From NCBI GenBank assembly GCA_013215165.1, contig JABSRG010000019.1:1-51665 (forward strand): a stretch of 51,665 bases of DNA. The letters are read 5' to 3'. The DNA comes from Opitutales bacterium. GTDB taxonomy: Bacteria > Verrucomicrobiota > Verrucomicrobiia > Opitutales > JABSRG01. This document shows positions 8,549 to 18,080 of the stretch, one piece after another. Under the pieces are notes generated by a model that saw only the letters and a program-made list of their open reading frames with translations, ran no database searches and had not been told where the DNA came from. The position numbers were made by a program, and so were the translations under genes. Every line of letters begins with the position of its first letter. Within the stretch, counting starts at the first letter, position 1.

Positions 8549-8550
8549 CC

Positions 8551-10440
8551 ATGACTGCTCAGTCCCGACAGCGCCTGCAACACCTGCGTAATCTATGGCT
8601 CGCCGACCCCAATCTAGTCAGCTTGACCACTGAGGAAGATGCAATTTCGGCGGTCAAACAGATCAACGGACTCGGGGATCCATTCGCGGCAGTTAAGCTG
8701 GCGACAAAGGCAGAAAAGCGTCATAGACGCTCCGTTCCCCTGCTGCAACAGAAGGCTTTGGCGCTTATTCGCTGCGGTGCGGTTGTTTCGGCCCGGAGTG
8801 TCCTGGAAGTCGCATTGGAACTTCGCCCCGATGATGCCGAGACGCTATCGCTTCTGGGCAGGTCATTCAAAATAACCCAGAGACGACCCAAGCTTTCGGC
8901 TAAGGAGTCCGGCCTGCTGCGCAATGCCCTCGCGTATTACAGCAAAGCGTGGAGACTTTCGAAAAACATCTATCCAGGCATCAATGCCGCTTCTATTGCG
9001 CGCATTCTAGGAGAGAAAGATGTAGCATCGGACCGAGCCCAGGAAGTAAAAGAAATCGCGATTGGTCAGCTAATGAGCGGCACCGGTGATTTTTGGGTCA
9101 GGGCAACCGTGGGTGAAGCGGAACTTGTTCTCGGTGAGCTGGATGCAGCCCGCGAGCGCTACGAACAAGCGAGGGAAGATTTTGGAGATCGTTGGATGGA
9201 TCTGGCTTCAACACGTCGCCAGGCCCGATGGATACTACGTGTTATGGGGGAAGCACTCGATCCTTGGGACGCCATATTTAGGCTCGGTCATGCGGTCGTT
9301 TTTGCCGGGCATATGGTCGACCAGCCCAACGCCGATCAAAAGCGCCTCGATCCAGAGGAAACGCCACAGCTTCACAACGCCATAGAAGACTGGGTAAACA
9401 ATAACGATGTACGGCTCGCCTTTTCTGGTGCCGCGTGTGGGGCAGATATCCTATTCCTTGAATCAGTGATGAAACAAGGTGGTGAGGCTCATATCGTCCT
9501 GCCTTTTACGCTCAATTCTTTCCACGAACAGTGCATCGCCCATGCTGGGCCAGACTGGGAAGCTCGCTTTTACACCATTTTAGATAAGGCCTCTAGCATT
9601 ACAATACTCTCGGATTTTTCATATTCAGGCGACCCCATAGACCACGCCTTTGCTGCTCTTGTTTCAGCCGGAAAAGCTAAATTGGTGAGCCGAGAACTGG
9701 AGATCCCAGTTCGCACGCTGACAGCCTGGGATGGAGAGCCAGCGCGTGGCCCTGGAGGTACTGCGCACAGCGTCGGAATCTGGCGTGAAGCCGGTCTTGA
9801 GATTGACCGCATATGGCGAGACGACAGCGATCCATCGAGCTTTTGTTGCATTGCTTCTGAATTACCTTCTCCTGTGGTCCGAGATGATCTGCGAGAAGCA
9901 GGACAAGATGTGGCCGTCCGGTCCAAAGAGATCAAAGCCATCTTATTTGCCGATGTCTCTGGTTATACTCAGCTACCTGAGAGTGAGATTCCTCTATTCG
10001 TGAGCCGATTTCTAGGGGAAGCCGCGCGCATCATGAACGATACGGCTTTTAAACCCGATGTTTCAAACACGTGGGGAGACGCTCTTTATTGCGTCTTTGA
10101 CGACGCCCATTCTGCCGCCAGCTTTTCGGTTGAGCTAATGAATGCGATTAAAAATTTAGAAGGATTTTCGGTGGAGCTCAATATCCGTGTCGGCCTACAC
10201 GCAGGGCCTCTGTTCGGATGTTTTGATCCGATTCAGCGGACACATACCTACACCGGTTCACACGTTTCTTTAGCCTCACGCCTCGAACCCATTGCTACCG
10301 AGGGTCAAATTTTCGCATCTGAATATTTCGCCGCGTGGGCCGCGACTCAGCCCGCAAACGACTTTCGCTTTGAATATCTCGGAGAGCGAGCCATCGAGCC
10401 GGCCGAACGACCCGTTCGCGTCTATCAATTGGTAAGCTAG
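8551..10440 (+). CDS. Multidomain signalling protein: helical-repeat (TRAFs-binding-like), SLOG-like Rossmann domain, class III cyclase domain
   Basis: 629 residues, no signal peptide or membrane helix. Residues about 1-240 form tetratricopeptide-like helical repeats (for example LGELDAARERYEQARED), resembling the MAP3K TRAFs-binding domain found in bacterial signalling fusions. Residues about 245-410 look like a Rossmann-type SLOG nucleotide-sensor domain (VVFAGHMVD, LAFSGAACGADILFLE, AHIVLPF). The C-terminal class III nucleotide cyclase homology domain has both metal aspartates (FADVSGY, D468; WGDALYCVF, D510) and the transition-state arginine (R577). The Asn normally four residues before that Arg is Ser573 (SHVSLASRLEP), and the substrate-selecting Lys position before GD reads Asn. 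Activity and product are therefore uncertain. Preceded by a hairpin-rich leader. Confidence 0.75.
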   Translation: MTAQSRQRLQHLRNLWLADPNLVSLTTEEDAISAVKQINGLGDPFAAVKLATKAEKRHRRSVPLLQQKALALIRCGAVVSARSVLEVALELRPDDAETLSLLGRSFKITQRRPKLSAKESGLLRNALAYYSKAWRLSKNIYPGINAASIARILGEKDVASDRAQEVKEIAIGQLMSGTGDFWVRATVGEAELVLGELDAARERYEQAREDFGDRWMDLASTRRQARWILRVMGEALDPWDAIFRLGHAVVFAGHMVDQPNADQKRLDPEETPQLHNAIEDWVNNNDVRLAFSGAACGADILFLESVMKQGGEAHIVLPFTLNSFHEQCIAHAGPDWEARFYTILDKASSITILSDFSYSGDPIDHAFAALVSAGKAKLVSRELEIPVRTLTAWDGEPARGPGGTAHSVGIWREAGLEIDRIWRDDSDPSSFCCIASELPSPVVRDDLREAGQDVAVRSKEIKAILFADVSGYTQLPESEIPLFVSRFLGEAARIMNDTAFKPDVSNTWGDALYCVFDDAHSAASFSVELMNAIKNLEGFSVELNIRVGLHAGPLFGCFDPIQRTHTYTGSHVSLASRLEPIATEGQIFASEYFAAWAATQPANDFRFEYLGERAIEPAERPVRVYQLVS

Positions 10441-10484
10441 AAAACCTATGTAAAACTAGGGTGCTACGCAATTGAGGAAGTGCG

Positions 10485-12995
10485 CTATTCACAGGGCTCT
10501 AGATTCCATATCTCTTTGGCATATTCGCTAATTGTGCGATCTGAGGAAAATTTTCCAACTCGCGCAGTATTTAAGATGGCCATCCGGGCCCATTCCGACG
10601 GATCTTTGAATGCCTCGCCCACACGAGTCTGGGTGGCGCAATAATCCTGATAGTCGGCAAGCACCAAGAACGGGTCACCATCTTCTAACAGGCTCTTGAT
10701 AAAGGTATCAAACGCCCCGACTTCTCCCGGAGTAAAATGGCCGCTAGCTAGCCAATCGATTGCCGATTTGAGATTTGCATTTGCGTGGTAATATTTCCAC
10801 GGATTGTAACCTTGAGCTTTGAGTGCCTGGACTTCTTCGACGCGTAGTCCAAAAATAAAGATGTTCTCGTCGCCCACTTCTTCGCGGATTTCGACGTTGG
10901 CGCCATCAAGCGTACCAATTGTCACTGCGCCATTTAAAGCGAGTTTCATGTTACCCGTGCCCGAAGCTTCTTTCCCTGCAGTTGAGATCTGCTCGGATAC
11001 ATCGGCAGCCGGAATGATGATCTCGGCCAAGGAGACACTATAGTTTTCCGGGAAAACAATTTTTAGCTTATCCCCCACTCGCGTGTCGTTGTTAATGACC
11101 TCGCCCACCTTATTAATGGCTCGAAGAATATTTTTCGCCAAATCGTATCCAGGTGCGGCTTTTGCAGCAAAAATGAATACACGCGGCGTGAAGTCACCGT
11201 CAGGATTGTGTAAAATGTCGCGATAGAGCGTCAATATGTGCAGCAGATTCAGGTGCTGTCGCTTGTATTCATGGAGACGCTTGATCTGCACGTCGAACAT
11301 AGCATCGGGACTGATCGTCAATCCCATGTGCTCTTCGACGTAGTCGGCAAGACGGACTTTATTGGCGCGTTTGACTGCCATAAACGCCTTTTGAAACGAT
11401 GCCTCATCGGCGTATTCGGCGATTTGCCGAAGCTGATCTAAATCACGCGGCCAATCCTCTCCGATCTTTGAGGTAATCAGATCTGACAGCCTTTCATTAC
11501 ACGCTAATAACCAACGGCGCGGGGTGATGCCGTTTGTTTTGTTTTGGAATTTGCCCGGATAGAGTGTGTCGAAATCATGGAAGAGATCTTTTTTGAGCAG
11601 CTGCGTGTGTAGCGCTGCCACGCCATTTACCGTGTGGCTACCAATAACGGATAGATAGGCCATCCGCACTTGCTTGGGGTTGCCTTCTTCAATGAGCGAA
11701 AGCCTGCTTTTCATTGCGCCACTGCCGGGCCAACGAGCCTCGACCTCATCTTCGAGAAAGCGGCGATTCAGCTCAAAAATGATCTCCATGTGGCGGGGCA
11801 ATACTTTCTCAAAGAGGGGCACACTCCACTTTTCCAATGCTTCGGGAAGTAGCGTATGATTGGTATAGGCGAAGGTTTTTCTAACCAGGTCCCATGCCGG
11901 ATCCCAAGAATAGGCATGCTCATCCACAAGCAGACGCATGAGCTCCGCAACGGCGACCGCCGGGTGCGTGTCGTTGAGTTGGATAGCTACCTTTTCAGGG
12001 AAGCTGTCCCAACCGTTGTTACTGCGGAAATGGCGACGGATGATATCTTGGAGCGAGGCGCTGACGAAGAAATACTCCTGAACCAAGCGCAGCTCTTTCC
12101 CAGAGGCAGTAGAATCATTGGGATACAGAACTTTCGAAATTGTTTCGCTTGTCGCCTTATCGCGCACCGCTTCCACATATCCGCCTTGGTTGAATGTCTC
12201 CAAGTTGAAGCTCTCTGATGCTTTTGCTTCCCAGAGGCGGAGGAAATTCACGGTTTTTGCACCGTAACCAACGATGGGAACATCAAACGGTAGGGCACGC
12301 ACGGTGGTCACGTCCACCCACTCTGGAGAATAGTCTCCCTTGGCATCGTGTTTATGGCTTACCCTACCGTAGATCTTTACGTCGACCATATACTGCGGTC
12401 GGCATATCTCCCACGGATCGCCAAACTCACGCCAGTTATCTGGACCTTCGATCTGATAGCCGTTATTGAATCGTTGCCGAAACAGGCCAAATTCATAGTG
12501 GATCCCATAGCCAATAGCCGGAAGGTTCAGGCTCGCAATCGAATCCAGAAAACAGGCTGCGAGACGTCCGAGACCCCCGTTGCCCAATCCCATGTCATGC
12601 TCCTCTGCGATCAGTTCTTCGATATCCACACCAAGATTTTTAAGAGCCTCACGCGTATCATTGAAGATGCCGACATTGTGAAGGTTGTTGGAAAGCAGGC
12701 GGCCCATAAGATACTCCATGGACAGGTAGTAAGCTCGTCGGACATTCTGGCCATTATGGCGCTCTTGTGTCTGGATGTAGTTTTCCAGCATCCGCTCTCT
12801 TACCGCGAATGTTAGGGCCAAATACCACTCGCGCTTAGAGGCGGTCTTAATGTCCCGCGCGAGGGTAAACCTAAGATGATTGGCGATGGACTGTTGAATG
12901 CCCTTTACGCTGCTATCCAGTTCAGCGACGACATTACGAGAATTCTTGGTGGCGCTTCGCTTAGAAGCTGCTTTTTTCCTAGGCGCTTTCGGCAT
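10485..12995 (-). CDS. glgP: Glycogen/starch/alpha-glucan phosphorylase
   Basis: 836 residues, normal length for the family. It releases glucose 1-phosphate from the non-reducing ends of glycogen using phosphate and pyridoxal 5'-phosphate. The PLP-lysine region [15 protein letters not shown] is intact near the C-terminus, and [45 protein letters not shown] and [13 protein letters not shown] are all present. An N-terminal extension of about 25 residues is rich in Lys/Arg ([13 protein letters not shown]). The gene converges with the cyclase gene (44-base gap) and lies downstream of ftsK on the same strand; no other glycogen genes are adjacent. Confidence 0.95.
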   Translation of the reverse strand: MPKAPRKKAASKRSATKNSRNVVAELDSSVKGIQQSIANHLRFTLARDIKTASKREWYLALTFAVRERMLENYIQTQERHNGQNVRRAYYLSMEYLMGRLLSNNLHNVGIFNDTREALKNLGVDIEELIAEEHDMGLGNGGLGRLAACFLDSIASLNLPAIGYGIHYEFGLFRQRFNNGYQIEGPDNWREFGDPWEICRPQYMVDVKIYGRVSHKHDAKGDYSPEWVDVTTVRALPFDVPIVGYGAKTVNFLRLWEAKASESFNLETFNQGGYVEAVRDKATSETISKVLYPNDSTASGKELRLVQEYFFVSASLQDIIRRHFRSNNGWDSFPEKVAIQLNDTHPAVAVAELMRLLVDEHAYSWDPAWDLVRKTFAYTNHTLLPEALEKWSVPLFEKVLPRHMEIIFELNRRFLEDEVEARWPGSGAMKSRLSLIEEGNPKQVRMAYLSVIGSHTVNGVAALHTQLLKKDLFHDFDTLYPGKFQNKTNGITPRRWLLACNERLSDLITSKIGEDWPRDLDQLRQIAEYADEASFQKAFMAVKRANKVRLADYVEEHMGLTISPDAMFDVQIKRLHEYKRQHLNLLHILTLYRDILHNPDGDFTPRVFIFAAKAAPGYDLAKNILRAINKVGEVINNDTRVGDKLKIVFPENYSVSLAEIIIPAADVSEQISTAGKEASGTGNMKLALNGAVTIGTLDGANVEIREEVGDENIFIFGLRVEEVQALKAQGYNPWKYYHANANLKSAIDWLASGHFTPGEVGAFDTFIKSLLEDGDPFLVLADYQDYCATQTRVGEAFKDPSEWARMAILNTARVGKFSSDRTISEYAKEIWNLEPCE

Positions 12996-13048
12996 AATGA
13001 GACGTGGTTAATTGTATAGGATTACTTTTGCGTGGAATGCAGCGAGGA

Positions 13049-15895
13049 CTAGAGCTGGTAATTATCTAGGTCCACAAGAATTTCGCGCGGACTGGACCCA
13101 TTTTCTGGGCCAACAATTCCAAGATCTTCTAGCTCTTCCATCACCCTTGCTGCTCGGTTGTAGCCGACACGTAATCGGCGTTGGAGCATGGATGCCGAAG
13201 CTCGCTTCGTACTCTTGAGCACATCTAAAGCTTTGGGGATCATTTCGTCTTCGTAATCCCCTGTTGGCGCTTCGCTGTCCCCTCCGTCCGAGCCTTCCTG
13301 CTCTACCGTAGTCTGTGCTTCTTCCAGAAACTGAGGCGGACCGTTCACCTTCAGGTATTCGACGATCCCATTGATTTCCTCGTCGGAAACAAAGGCACCC
13401 TGAGCGCGCACCATATTCGGTGACCCCGGAGGTGTGAAAAGCATATCCCCCTTTCCGATCAAGGCCTCAGCTCCACCTTGGTCTAGGATGGTGCGGCTAT
13501 CGACCTTCGATGAAACGCGAAATGAGATCCGGCTGGGGAGATTGGCTTTAATCACCCCTGTGATGACATTTACAGAGGGACGTTGCGTCGCAATGATCAG
13601 GTGAATGCCCGCAGCACGAGCAAGCTGTGCAAGCCGAGCAATGCCCGTTTCAATGTCGGCCGGAGCTACCATCATCAAATCGGCCAACTCGTCGATGATG
13701 CAGACAATATAGGGAAGTTTTTTGTCTTCAAAATAGAACTCTGCCTGCGGTTCGCGCTGCACCTGGATATTCGCCGCAGCCGCGCGTTCCTCGGGCGTCA
13801 TCTCTGCATCCATCTGAGCTGCGCGCTCCATCTCCTCTTTCTTGTTTTTAGCCAGGCGTGCATTAAAGCCGGCGATATTACGCACGCCGACTTGGGCAAA
13901 CATGTGGTAACGCCGCTCCATTTCTCCCAAGAGCCATTTGAGTGCACCAGGGACCTTTTTGGGTTCAGTTACCACGGGGATCAACATGTGAGGCAGCGCA
14001 TTATAGGCCTGCATTTCTACGATCTTCGGATCGACCATAATAAAACGCAGATCTTCAGGGCTATATTTGTAAAGCAACGAAGCAATGACTGCGTTGATAC
14101 AGACCGTTTTGCCCGAACCCGTAGAGCCGGCAATGAGGAGGTGGGGCATTTTGGTCAGGTCCGCAACAATGGGCTTGCCACTCACTTCTTTACCCAGAGC
14201 AATGGGAATTTCTGACCTGGAGCTATTCCAGACCTTAGATTCGATGATATCTCGTAGGCAAACCGGTTGAGACTTACGGTTGGGCACCTCGACTCCCACC
14301 ACTCCCTTTCCCGGAACTGGGGCCAAAATGCGCACGGCCTCGGCTCGGAGACCGAGCGCAATATTCTTGTCTAGACTCGCGATCTTCTCGACCCGAACAC
14401 CTGGCGCTGGAGTCACCTCATAGCGTGTAATTACCGGACCCGTGTGAATATCTCCAAGCGTGATTTTTACCTTAAACTCGTCTAGGATCGATTTGAGATC
14501 TTGGGCCTTAGCCAAATGATCTTCACCGGTGTCGTAGTCCTCATCAGGCGGACTCATTAGGAGATCCATGGGCGGGAACTGATAATCGGCTCGACGCTCC
14601 ATAACTACCTCTTCGCGTTCTACCTTCTCTGCCGCAACAATGCGTACCCTGTGATCCAAACCTTCATGATGGCCTTCATCCAGCGGAGAGACAGATTCAC
14701 TTTCAACTGGCAACTCAGCTTCGCCAAAAATCGTTGCCTCAGATATTTCATCTGGCGCTCCTTCCTCCACTGTTGAGTCTTCTTCTGGATCAGCACCTGT
14801 AGAAATCGGTGGTTTTTCTTTTTCCTCAGCTGCTTTGTTTGAATTTCGCCCAAAGGGGTTCAGGGTCATCCTCCTTCTCTTTATTTCAGGCTCCGGCTGA
14901 ACTTCTTCGCTCTTGGGAGGAGGCGGTGGTGGTGGCATTTTACCTCCTTTTGTGAAACGCGGTGGATGCGTCAGTAAATTTGGTTTCTTCGACGACGATA
15001 CATTTTCTGGAGGGCTCAGATCCTTAACAAAATCGATTGTATCTGGAGCAGCTTTGTCTGTCACAACAGGGGTTTCCTCTATTTTCGCTTGCTCCTCAGC
15101 AGACTTCGCCTGAGCGGTCGCTTGCTTTTTACGCTCACTCTCCACTTTTTTTGCATGGCGTTGTTCTTCTCTCACCTTGCGTTTTTCCTCCTTCAAGGCG
15201 ACCCGCTGAGCTTTTTTCTCTGCCTTGCGCTCATCCGTCAGGCTGAGCCATTCGGAGAATCGAGTCTGGATATGGTCGATGGACTGACTCACATTTCGGA
15301 TAAACGTATACAAGAGCGCACACAAAGTGATACAGGAAAGAATCAATACACTGCCATAGGGCCCTATGATGTGCTTGAGCATATCTGAGTAAACCCAGCG
15401 CCCGATGTAGCCTCCGATGCCGTTTACCAAAAGATCTTTGCCGAATACCTGATCATAGCTGCGCCAAGCCGTTTCCTCAACCATGCTTAGCAGACCAGAG
15501 AGCGCCACAAAAGTGACGGCGAAAGATATCCAGCGGATCCATTTAAATTGATGAAATTTACGAAAAAAAAGAATCCCTGAGAACCAGATAAGATAGAGCG
15601 GAAAGAGCCAAACCGCTAGTCCGTTGATTGCATAACCCATGTAGGCGGCGTCGGCACCGATTGCACCGACCGGATTGGTTGCATCACCTCCACCAACCGC
15701 AGCTGTAGTCAGGAAACGAGTCTGATCTTCCTCGAAACCCGCAAGAGCAACCGACACGAGGATGCCGTTCATCAGGCATAATAGTGCCCAGACGGGATAT
15801 GCTCGCGGGCGGCTCGGAGACTTTGTTGGTCGAGTTTTACCGATATCGCGGCGGGATTTCGCCCTCTTGGGCCTGGAAGTTCGCGGTTTCGCCAT
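13049..15895 (-). CDS. ftsK: DNA translocase FtsK/SpoIIIE
   Basis: 948 residues from the ATG at 15895 (MAKPRTSRPKRAK, a basic cytoplasmic N-terminus); the frame continues upstream to 16030 but that part is not FtsK-like. Four transmembrane helices fall within about residues 30-230, then a charged, Lys/Glu- and Pro-rich linker of about 200 residues (including a run of prolines), then the motor domain with Walker A GSTGSGKT near residue 590 and the Walker B region IVCIIDELADLMM. The C-terminal gamma winged-helix domain (ASMLQRRLRVGYNRAARVMEELE) is present, which recognises chromosomal KOPS-type sequences in other species. Role: chromosome-terminus pumping at the division septum. Divergent from scpA, another chromosome-organisation gene. 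Confidence 0.95.
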   Translation of the reverse strand: MAKPRTSRPKRAKSRRDIGKTRPTKSPSRPRAYPVWALLCLMNGILVSVALAGFEEDQTRFLTTAAVGGGDATNPVGAIGADAAYMGYAINGLAVWLFPLYLIWFSGILFFRKFHQFKWIRWISFAVTFVALSGLLSMVEETAWRSYDQVFGKDLLVNGIGGYIGRWVYSDMLKHIIGPYGSVLILSCITLCALLYTFIRNVSQSIDHIQTRFSEWLSLTDERKAEKKAQRVALKEEKRKVREEQRHAKKVESERKKQATAQAKSAEEQAKIEETPVVTDKAAPDTIDFVKDLSPPENVSSSKKPNLLTHPPRFTKGGKMPPPPPPPKSEEVQPEPEIKRRRMTLNPFGRNSNKAAEEKEKPPISTGADPEEDSTVEEGAPDEISEATIFGEAELPVESESVSPLDEGHHEGLDHRVRIVAAEKVEREEVVMERRADYQFPPMDLLMSPPDEDYDTGEDHLAKAQDLKSILDEFKVKITLGDIHTGPVITRYEVTPAPGVRVEKIASLDKNIALGLRAEAVRILAPVPGKGVVGVEVPNRKSQPVCLRDIIESKVWNSSRSEIPIALGKEVSGKPIVADLTKMPHLLIAGSTGSGKTVCINAVIASLLYKYSPEDLRFIMVDPKIVEMQAYNALPHMLIPVVTEPKKVPGALKWLLGEMERRYHMFAQVGVRNIAGFNARLAKNKKEEMERAAQMDAEMTPEERAAAANIQVQREPQAEFYFEDKKLPYIVCIIDELADLMMVAPADIETGIARLAQLARAAGIHLIIATQRPSVNVITGVIKANLPSRISFRVSSKVDSRTILDQGGAEALIGKGDMLFTPPGSPNMVRAQGAFVSDEEINGIVEYLKVNGPPQFLEEAQTTVEQEGSDGGDSEAPTGDYEDEMIPKALDVLKSTKRASASMLQRRLRVGYNRAARVMEELEDLGIVGPENGSSPREILVDLDNYQL

Positions 15896-16068
15896 GAGAG
15901 AAAATATTATGAACGCGCAAGCAGATCCCCATGGCAAGAAAAGAGCCGCCAATTGAATGCTCCTTGCTGCGGCGAGTATCGGACAATTCAGACAACAATA
16001 AACGGATGCGGCAGGGTTCGGTGGTTGCACCGCGGCACAGTGTAGGCTTTAACCCTGTCGACGTTCTC

Positions 16069-16875
16069 ATGAGCGAATCTTCCAATGAACACCTGATCAA
16101 GGTCCCTGACCTCCCCATTCGCCTGCCGGTGTTTGAGGGACCGCTCGATCTGTTGTTATTCCTGATCCGTCGTAATGAACTCGATATTTATGATATCCCA
16201 ATTCTCCAGGTTACCGAGCAATATATGGAGATCATACGCCGCATGAAGCAGAAGGATCTGGAAGTAGCGGGTGAGTTCTTCGTGATGGCATCCACGCTGA
16301 TGTATATCAAAAGCAGGATGCTGCTTCCGCGCGATGAACAAGGCGATGTAGATGATGCAGCAGAAGACGAGAGCATCGACCCCCGCTGGGAGCTGGTGCA
16401 ACAACTCATTGAATATCGGAAATTCAAAGAATCAGCGGCCACATTGGACGACATGATCCATGAGGCTCAGATGATCATCGCCCGCGAAGTGCAATATGAT
16501 GAGAGCGATCCAACAGAAGAGCGCCCACTGACTCAAACAGACCGGATCGCAGTCTGGGGAATGTTCAATCAAGTGTTGAAGCGGCTTTCAGAACGCATGG
16601 TCGTGGGCGAAATACATGATGAAGTCGTTACCGTTTCAGATAGAATGGAATATATTATGACTGTTCTCGAAACGCGGTCTCGATTCAATTTTACAGATCT
16701 GTTCGAACAGAAGATTACCGTATCCTATCTCATATCCACCTTTATCGCCCTTCTTGAACTCACACGACTGAATAAGATTACTATTGATCAATCGACTCCC
16801 TTTGGTGACATCGAGTGTTCGCGTCTTGAATCCGACGATCATCAACGACCGCATATAGAGTATGGAACCGACTAA
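16069..16875 (+). CDS. scpA: Segregation and condensation protein A
   Basis: 268 residues from the ATG at 16069; the upstream frame to 15931 overlaps the ftsK promoter region and lacks similarity. The kleisin-family signature is clear: VFEGPLDLLLFLIRRNELDIYDIPI at the start, then EFFVMASTLMYIKSRMLLP, and a C-terminal winged-helix region (TDLFEQKITVSYLISTFIALLELTRLNKI). ScpA bridges the heads of SMC dimers. The usual partner scpB is not next to it; instead a small unknown gene overlaps its 3' end by 14 bases. The roughly 170-base gap to ftsK should hold divergent promoters. Confidence 0.93.
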   Translation: MSESSNEHLIKVPDLPIRLPVFEGPLDLLLFLIRRNELDIYDIPILQVTEQYMEIIRRMKQKDLEVAGEFFVMASTLMYIKSRMLLPRDEQGDVDDAAEDESIDPRWELVQQLIEYRKFKESAATLDDMIHEAQMIIAREVQYDESDPTEERPLTQTDRIAVWGMFNQVLKRLSERMVVGEIHDEVVTVSDRMEYIMTVLETRSRFNFTDLFEQKITVSYLISTFIALLELTRLNKITIDQSTPFGDIECSRLESDDHQRPHIEYGTD

Positions 16876-17113
16876 ACGCACGCCCCCCAACGCCCACATT
16901 CTCGGACTCGGTTTGGATAATGAAGACGGCCACAAACGTGTCACACGAGCAGACCAGTTTTCTATTGTCGGTGGAAGCGAGGAAACACACGACCGCATGA
17001 CTGAGACATTGATCAAGACCGTCGAAGACCTCGATCGAAAAGGAAAGCGCGTCGGAGAGGCTTCGTCTAAAGAGATTGTTGACCTCATTCAAAAAAACAC
17101 GCCAAACAAATAG
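16862..17113 (+). CDS. Small hypothetical protein overlapping scpA
   Basis: 83 residues, hydrophilic, no membrane segment or cysteines. Sequence opens MEPTKRTPPNAHILGLGLDNEDGHKR and ends in a charged helical stretch (EETHDRMTETLIKTVEDLDRKGKRV). I do not recognise a family. The 14-base overlap with scpA and the short gap to the next gene argue that it is a real, translationally coupled gene in an scpA-led operon. Confidence 0.65.
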   Translation: MEPTKRTPPNAHILGLGLDNEDGHKRVTRADQFSIVGGSEETHDRMTETLIKTVEDLDRKGKRVGEASSKEIVDLIQKNTPNK

Positions 17114-17135
17114 CCTTTTATTCCGTTATCCCCTC

Positions 17136-17612
17136 ATGAGCGAAGAAACTCCCTCAGAATCTACCCCTCCTAAACCTTCGATAACTCCGGCAGCAAAGCC
17201 GAAGTTTAAAGTAACGCAGTCTCCCTTTGCGCCCCGAATCCGGCACTACATAAATCCGGAAAAACCCTCAATCGATCCACGCGGAGAAAGCATCCCTAAG
17301 CCTTCGAACCAAGAAACACCCAAACCACAGGGAGTTAAACCTGTCAGTTTGGCACCCGCTGAACACAAAGTAGAACCGTCCGCAGGCAAACACATTCCGG
17401 GCGCGGCACACACGCCTCACAAACCACTTTCAGCGCCGAAGATTCGCGACGCCCAAACTGACTCAAACGATGAAAACGTGCCTGCCGAGGAGAATGACAC
17501 AGACGAGAACACATTCGTCGACTTTGTCCATGTAGGCTTGCAAGGCGTCGCGGCGATTGCAGCAATTGCATTTACAGCGCTTGCAGTTATTGAATTATAC
17601 CCTTTTCTTTAA
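17136..17612 (+). CDS. Hypothetical proline-rich tail-anchored membrane protein
   Basis: 158 residues from the ATG at 17136 (MSEETPSES); the frame opens at 17076 but those codons overlap the preceding gene. The first 120 or so residues are low-complexity, Pro/Lys/Ser/Glu-rich and probably disordered. A single hydrophobic helix at the C-terminus (about 133-155, VGLQGVAAIAAIAFTALAVIE) would anchor it with the disordered part in the cytoplasm. No family recognised. It sits 22 bases after the previous gene and 20 before thioredoxin, in the same operon. Confidence 0.6.
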   Translation: MSEETPSESTPPKPSITPAAKPKFKVTQSPFAPRIRHYINPEKPSIDPRGESIPKPSNQETPKPQGVKPVSLAPAEHKVEPSAGKHIPGAAHTPHKPLSAPKIRDAQTDSNDENVPAEENDTDENTFVDFVHVGLQGVAAIAAIAFTALAVIELYPFL

Positions 17613-17632
17613 AGATAATTCACAAACGCTTT

Positions 17633-17956
17633 ATGGCAGGTAAAATCCAAGAACTCGACAATTCCTCTTTTGACGCGGCGATCGCCGGTGCAGGCCCAGT
17701 CCTTGTGGACTTCTGGGCTCCCTGGTGTGGGCCTTGTAAGGCTATCGCTCCAATCCTGGATCAACTCTCAGATGAGATGGGCGAATCCGTCTCAATCTGC
17801 AAAGTCAATGTAGACCAAGCTTCAGATATCGCTGGAAAATTTAATGTCCGCGCGATTCCAACGATGCTCATCTTCAAAAACGGAGAGGTCGTCGATCAAG
17901 TCGTCGGATTGACCAGTAAGGATGATCTAAAAGCAAAACTCACTGCCGCAGCCTAG
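17633..17956 (+). CDS. trxA: Thioredoxin
   Basis: 107 residues. Classical thioredoxin with the redox-active WCGPC at 31-35 inside VLVDFWAPWCGPCKAIAPIL, the cis-proline context FNVRAIPTMLIFKNGEVVDQVVG, and normal family length with no signal peptide, so it is cytoplasmic. It reduces protein disulfides and is recycled by thioredoxin reductase. It is last in the scpA group and is followed by a strong terminator. Confidence 0.96.
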   Translation: MAGKIQELDNSSFDAAIAGAGPVLVDFWAPWCGPCKAIAPILDQLSDEMGESVSICKVNVDQASDIAGKFNVRAIPTMLIFKNGEVVDQVVGLTSKDDLKAKLTAAA

Positions 17957-17975
17957 TCTGAAAAACTCAATTCAA

Positions 17976-18006
17976 GAGCGCCTAAGTGTATTTGGGCGCT
18001 TTTTTT
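17976..18006 (+). terminator. Intrinsic terminator after trxA
   Basis: AGCGCC (17977-17982) pairs with GGCGCT (17995-18000), extended inward by a G-U and two A-U pairs, and is followed by a run of seven T. It closes the scpA-trxA operon. Confidence 0.88.
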
Positions 18007-18080
18007 GTGCTCATTTCCTTCCTTAAAACCGGATATACCCAAAAACCCTAGCAGCATAAGACCTTCTCCTCCCACTTCTA

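Larger units (their letters stand above)
8020..8550. other. 531-bp gene-free stretch with hairpins; candidate structured RNA
   Basis: No convincing open frame is present on either strand. The right half (about 8340-8530) is rich in inverted repeats. GGGTGGCCG / CGGTCACCC (8412-8420 with 8430-8438, one mismatch, 9-base loop) is one; GCCACC (8366-8371) can alternatively pair with GGTGGC (8413-8418); and the last is the strong hairpin pair at 8506-8548. The stretch could be the leader of the plus-strand cyclase gene or an independent small RNA ending at the 8506-8529 stem. It does not match the consensus of tmRNA, SRP RNA, RNase P, or the cobalamin, FMN and c-di-GMP riboswitches as I know them. 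The left half holds the minus-strand promoter region. Confidence 0.3.

Noticed and set aside
13583-14215. 210-codon plus-strand frame inside ftsK
   Set aside because: Mirror of the FtsK motor domain; composition is that of an antisense shadow.
15931-16068. N-terminal extension of scpA
   Set aside because: Lies in the divergent ftsK/scpA promoter region; the kleisin motif starts shortly after the ATG at 16069.
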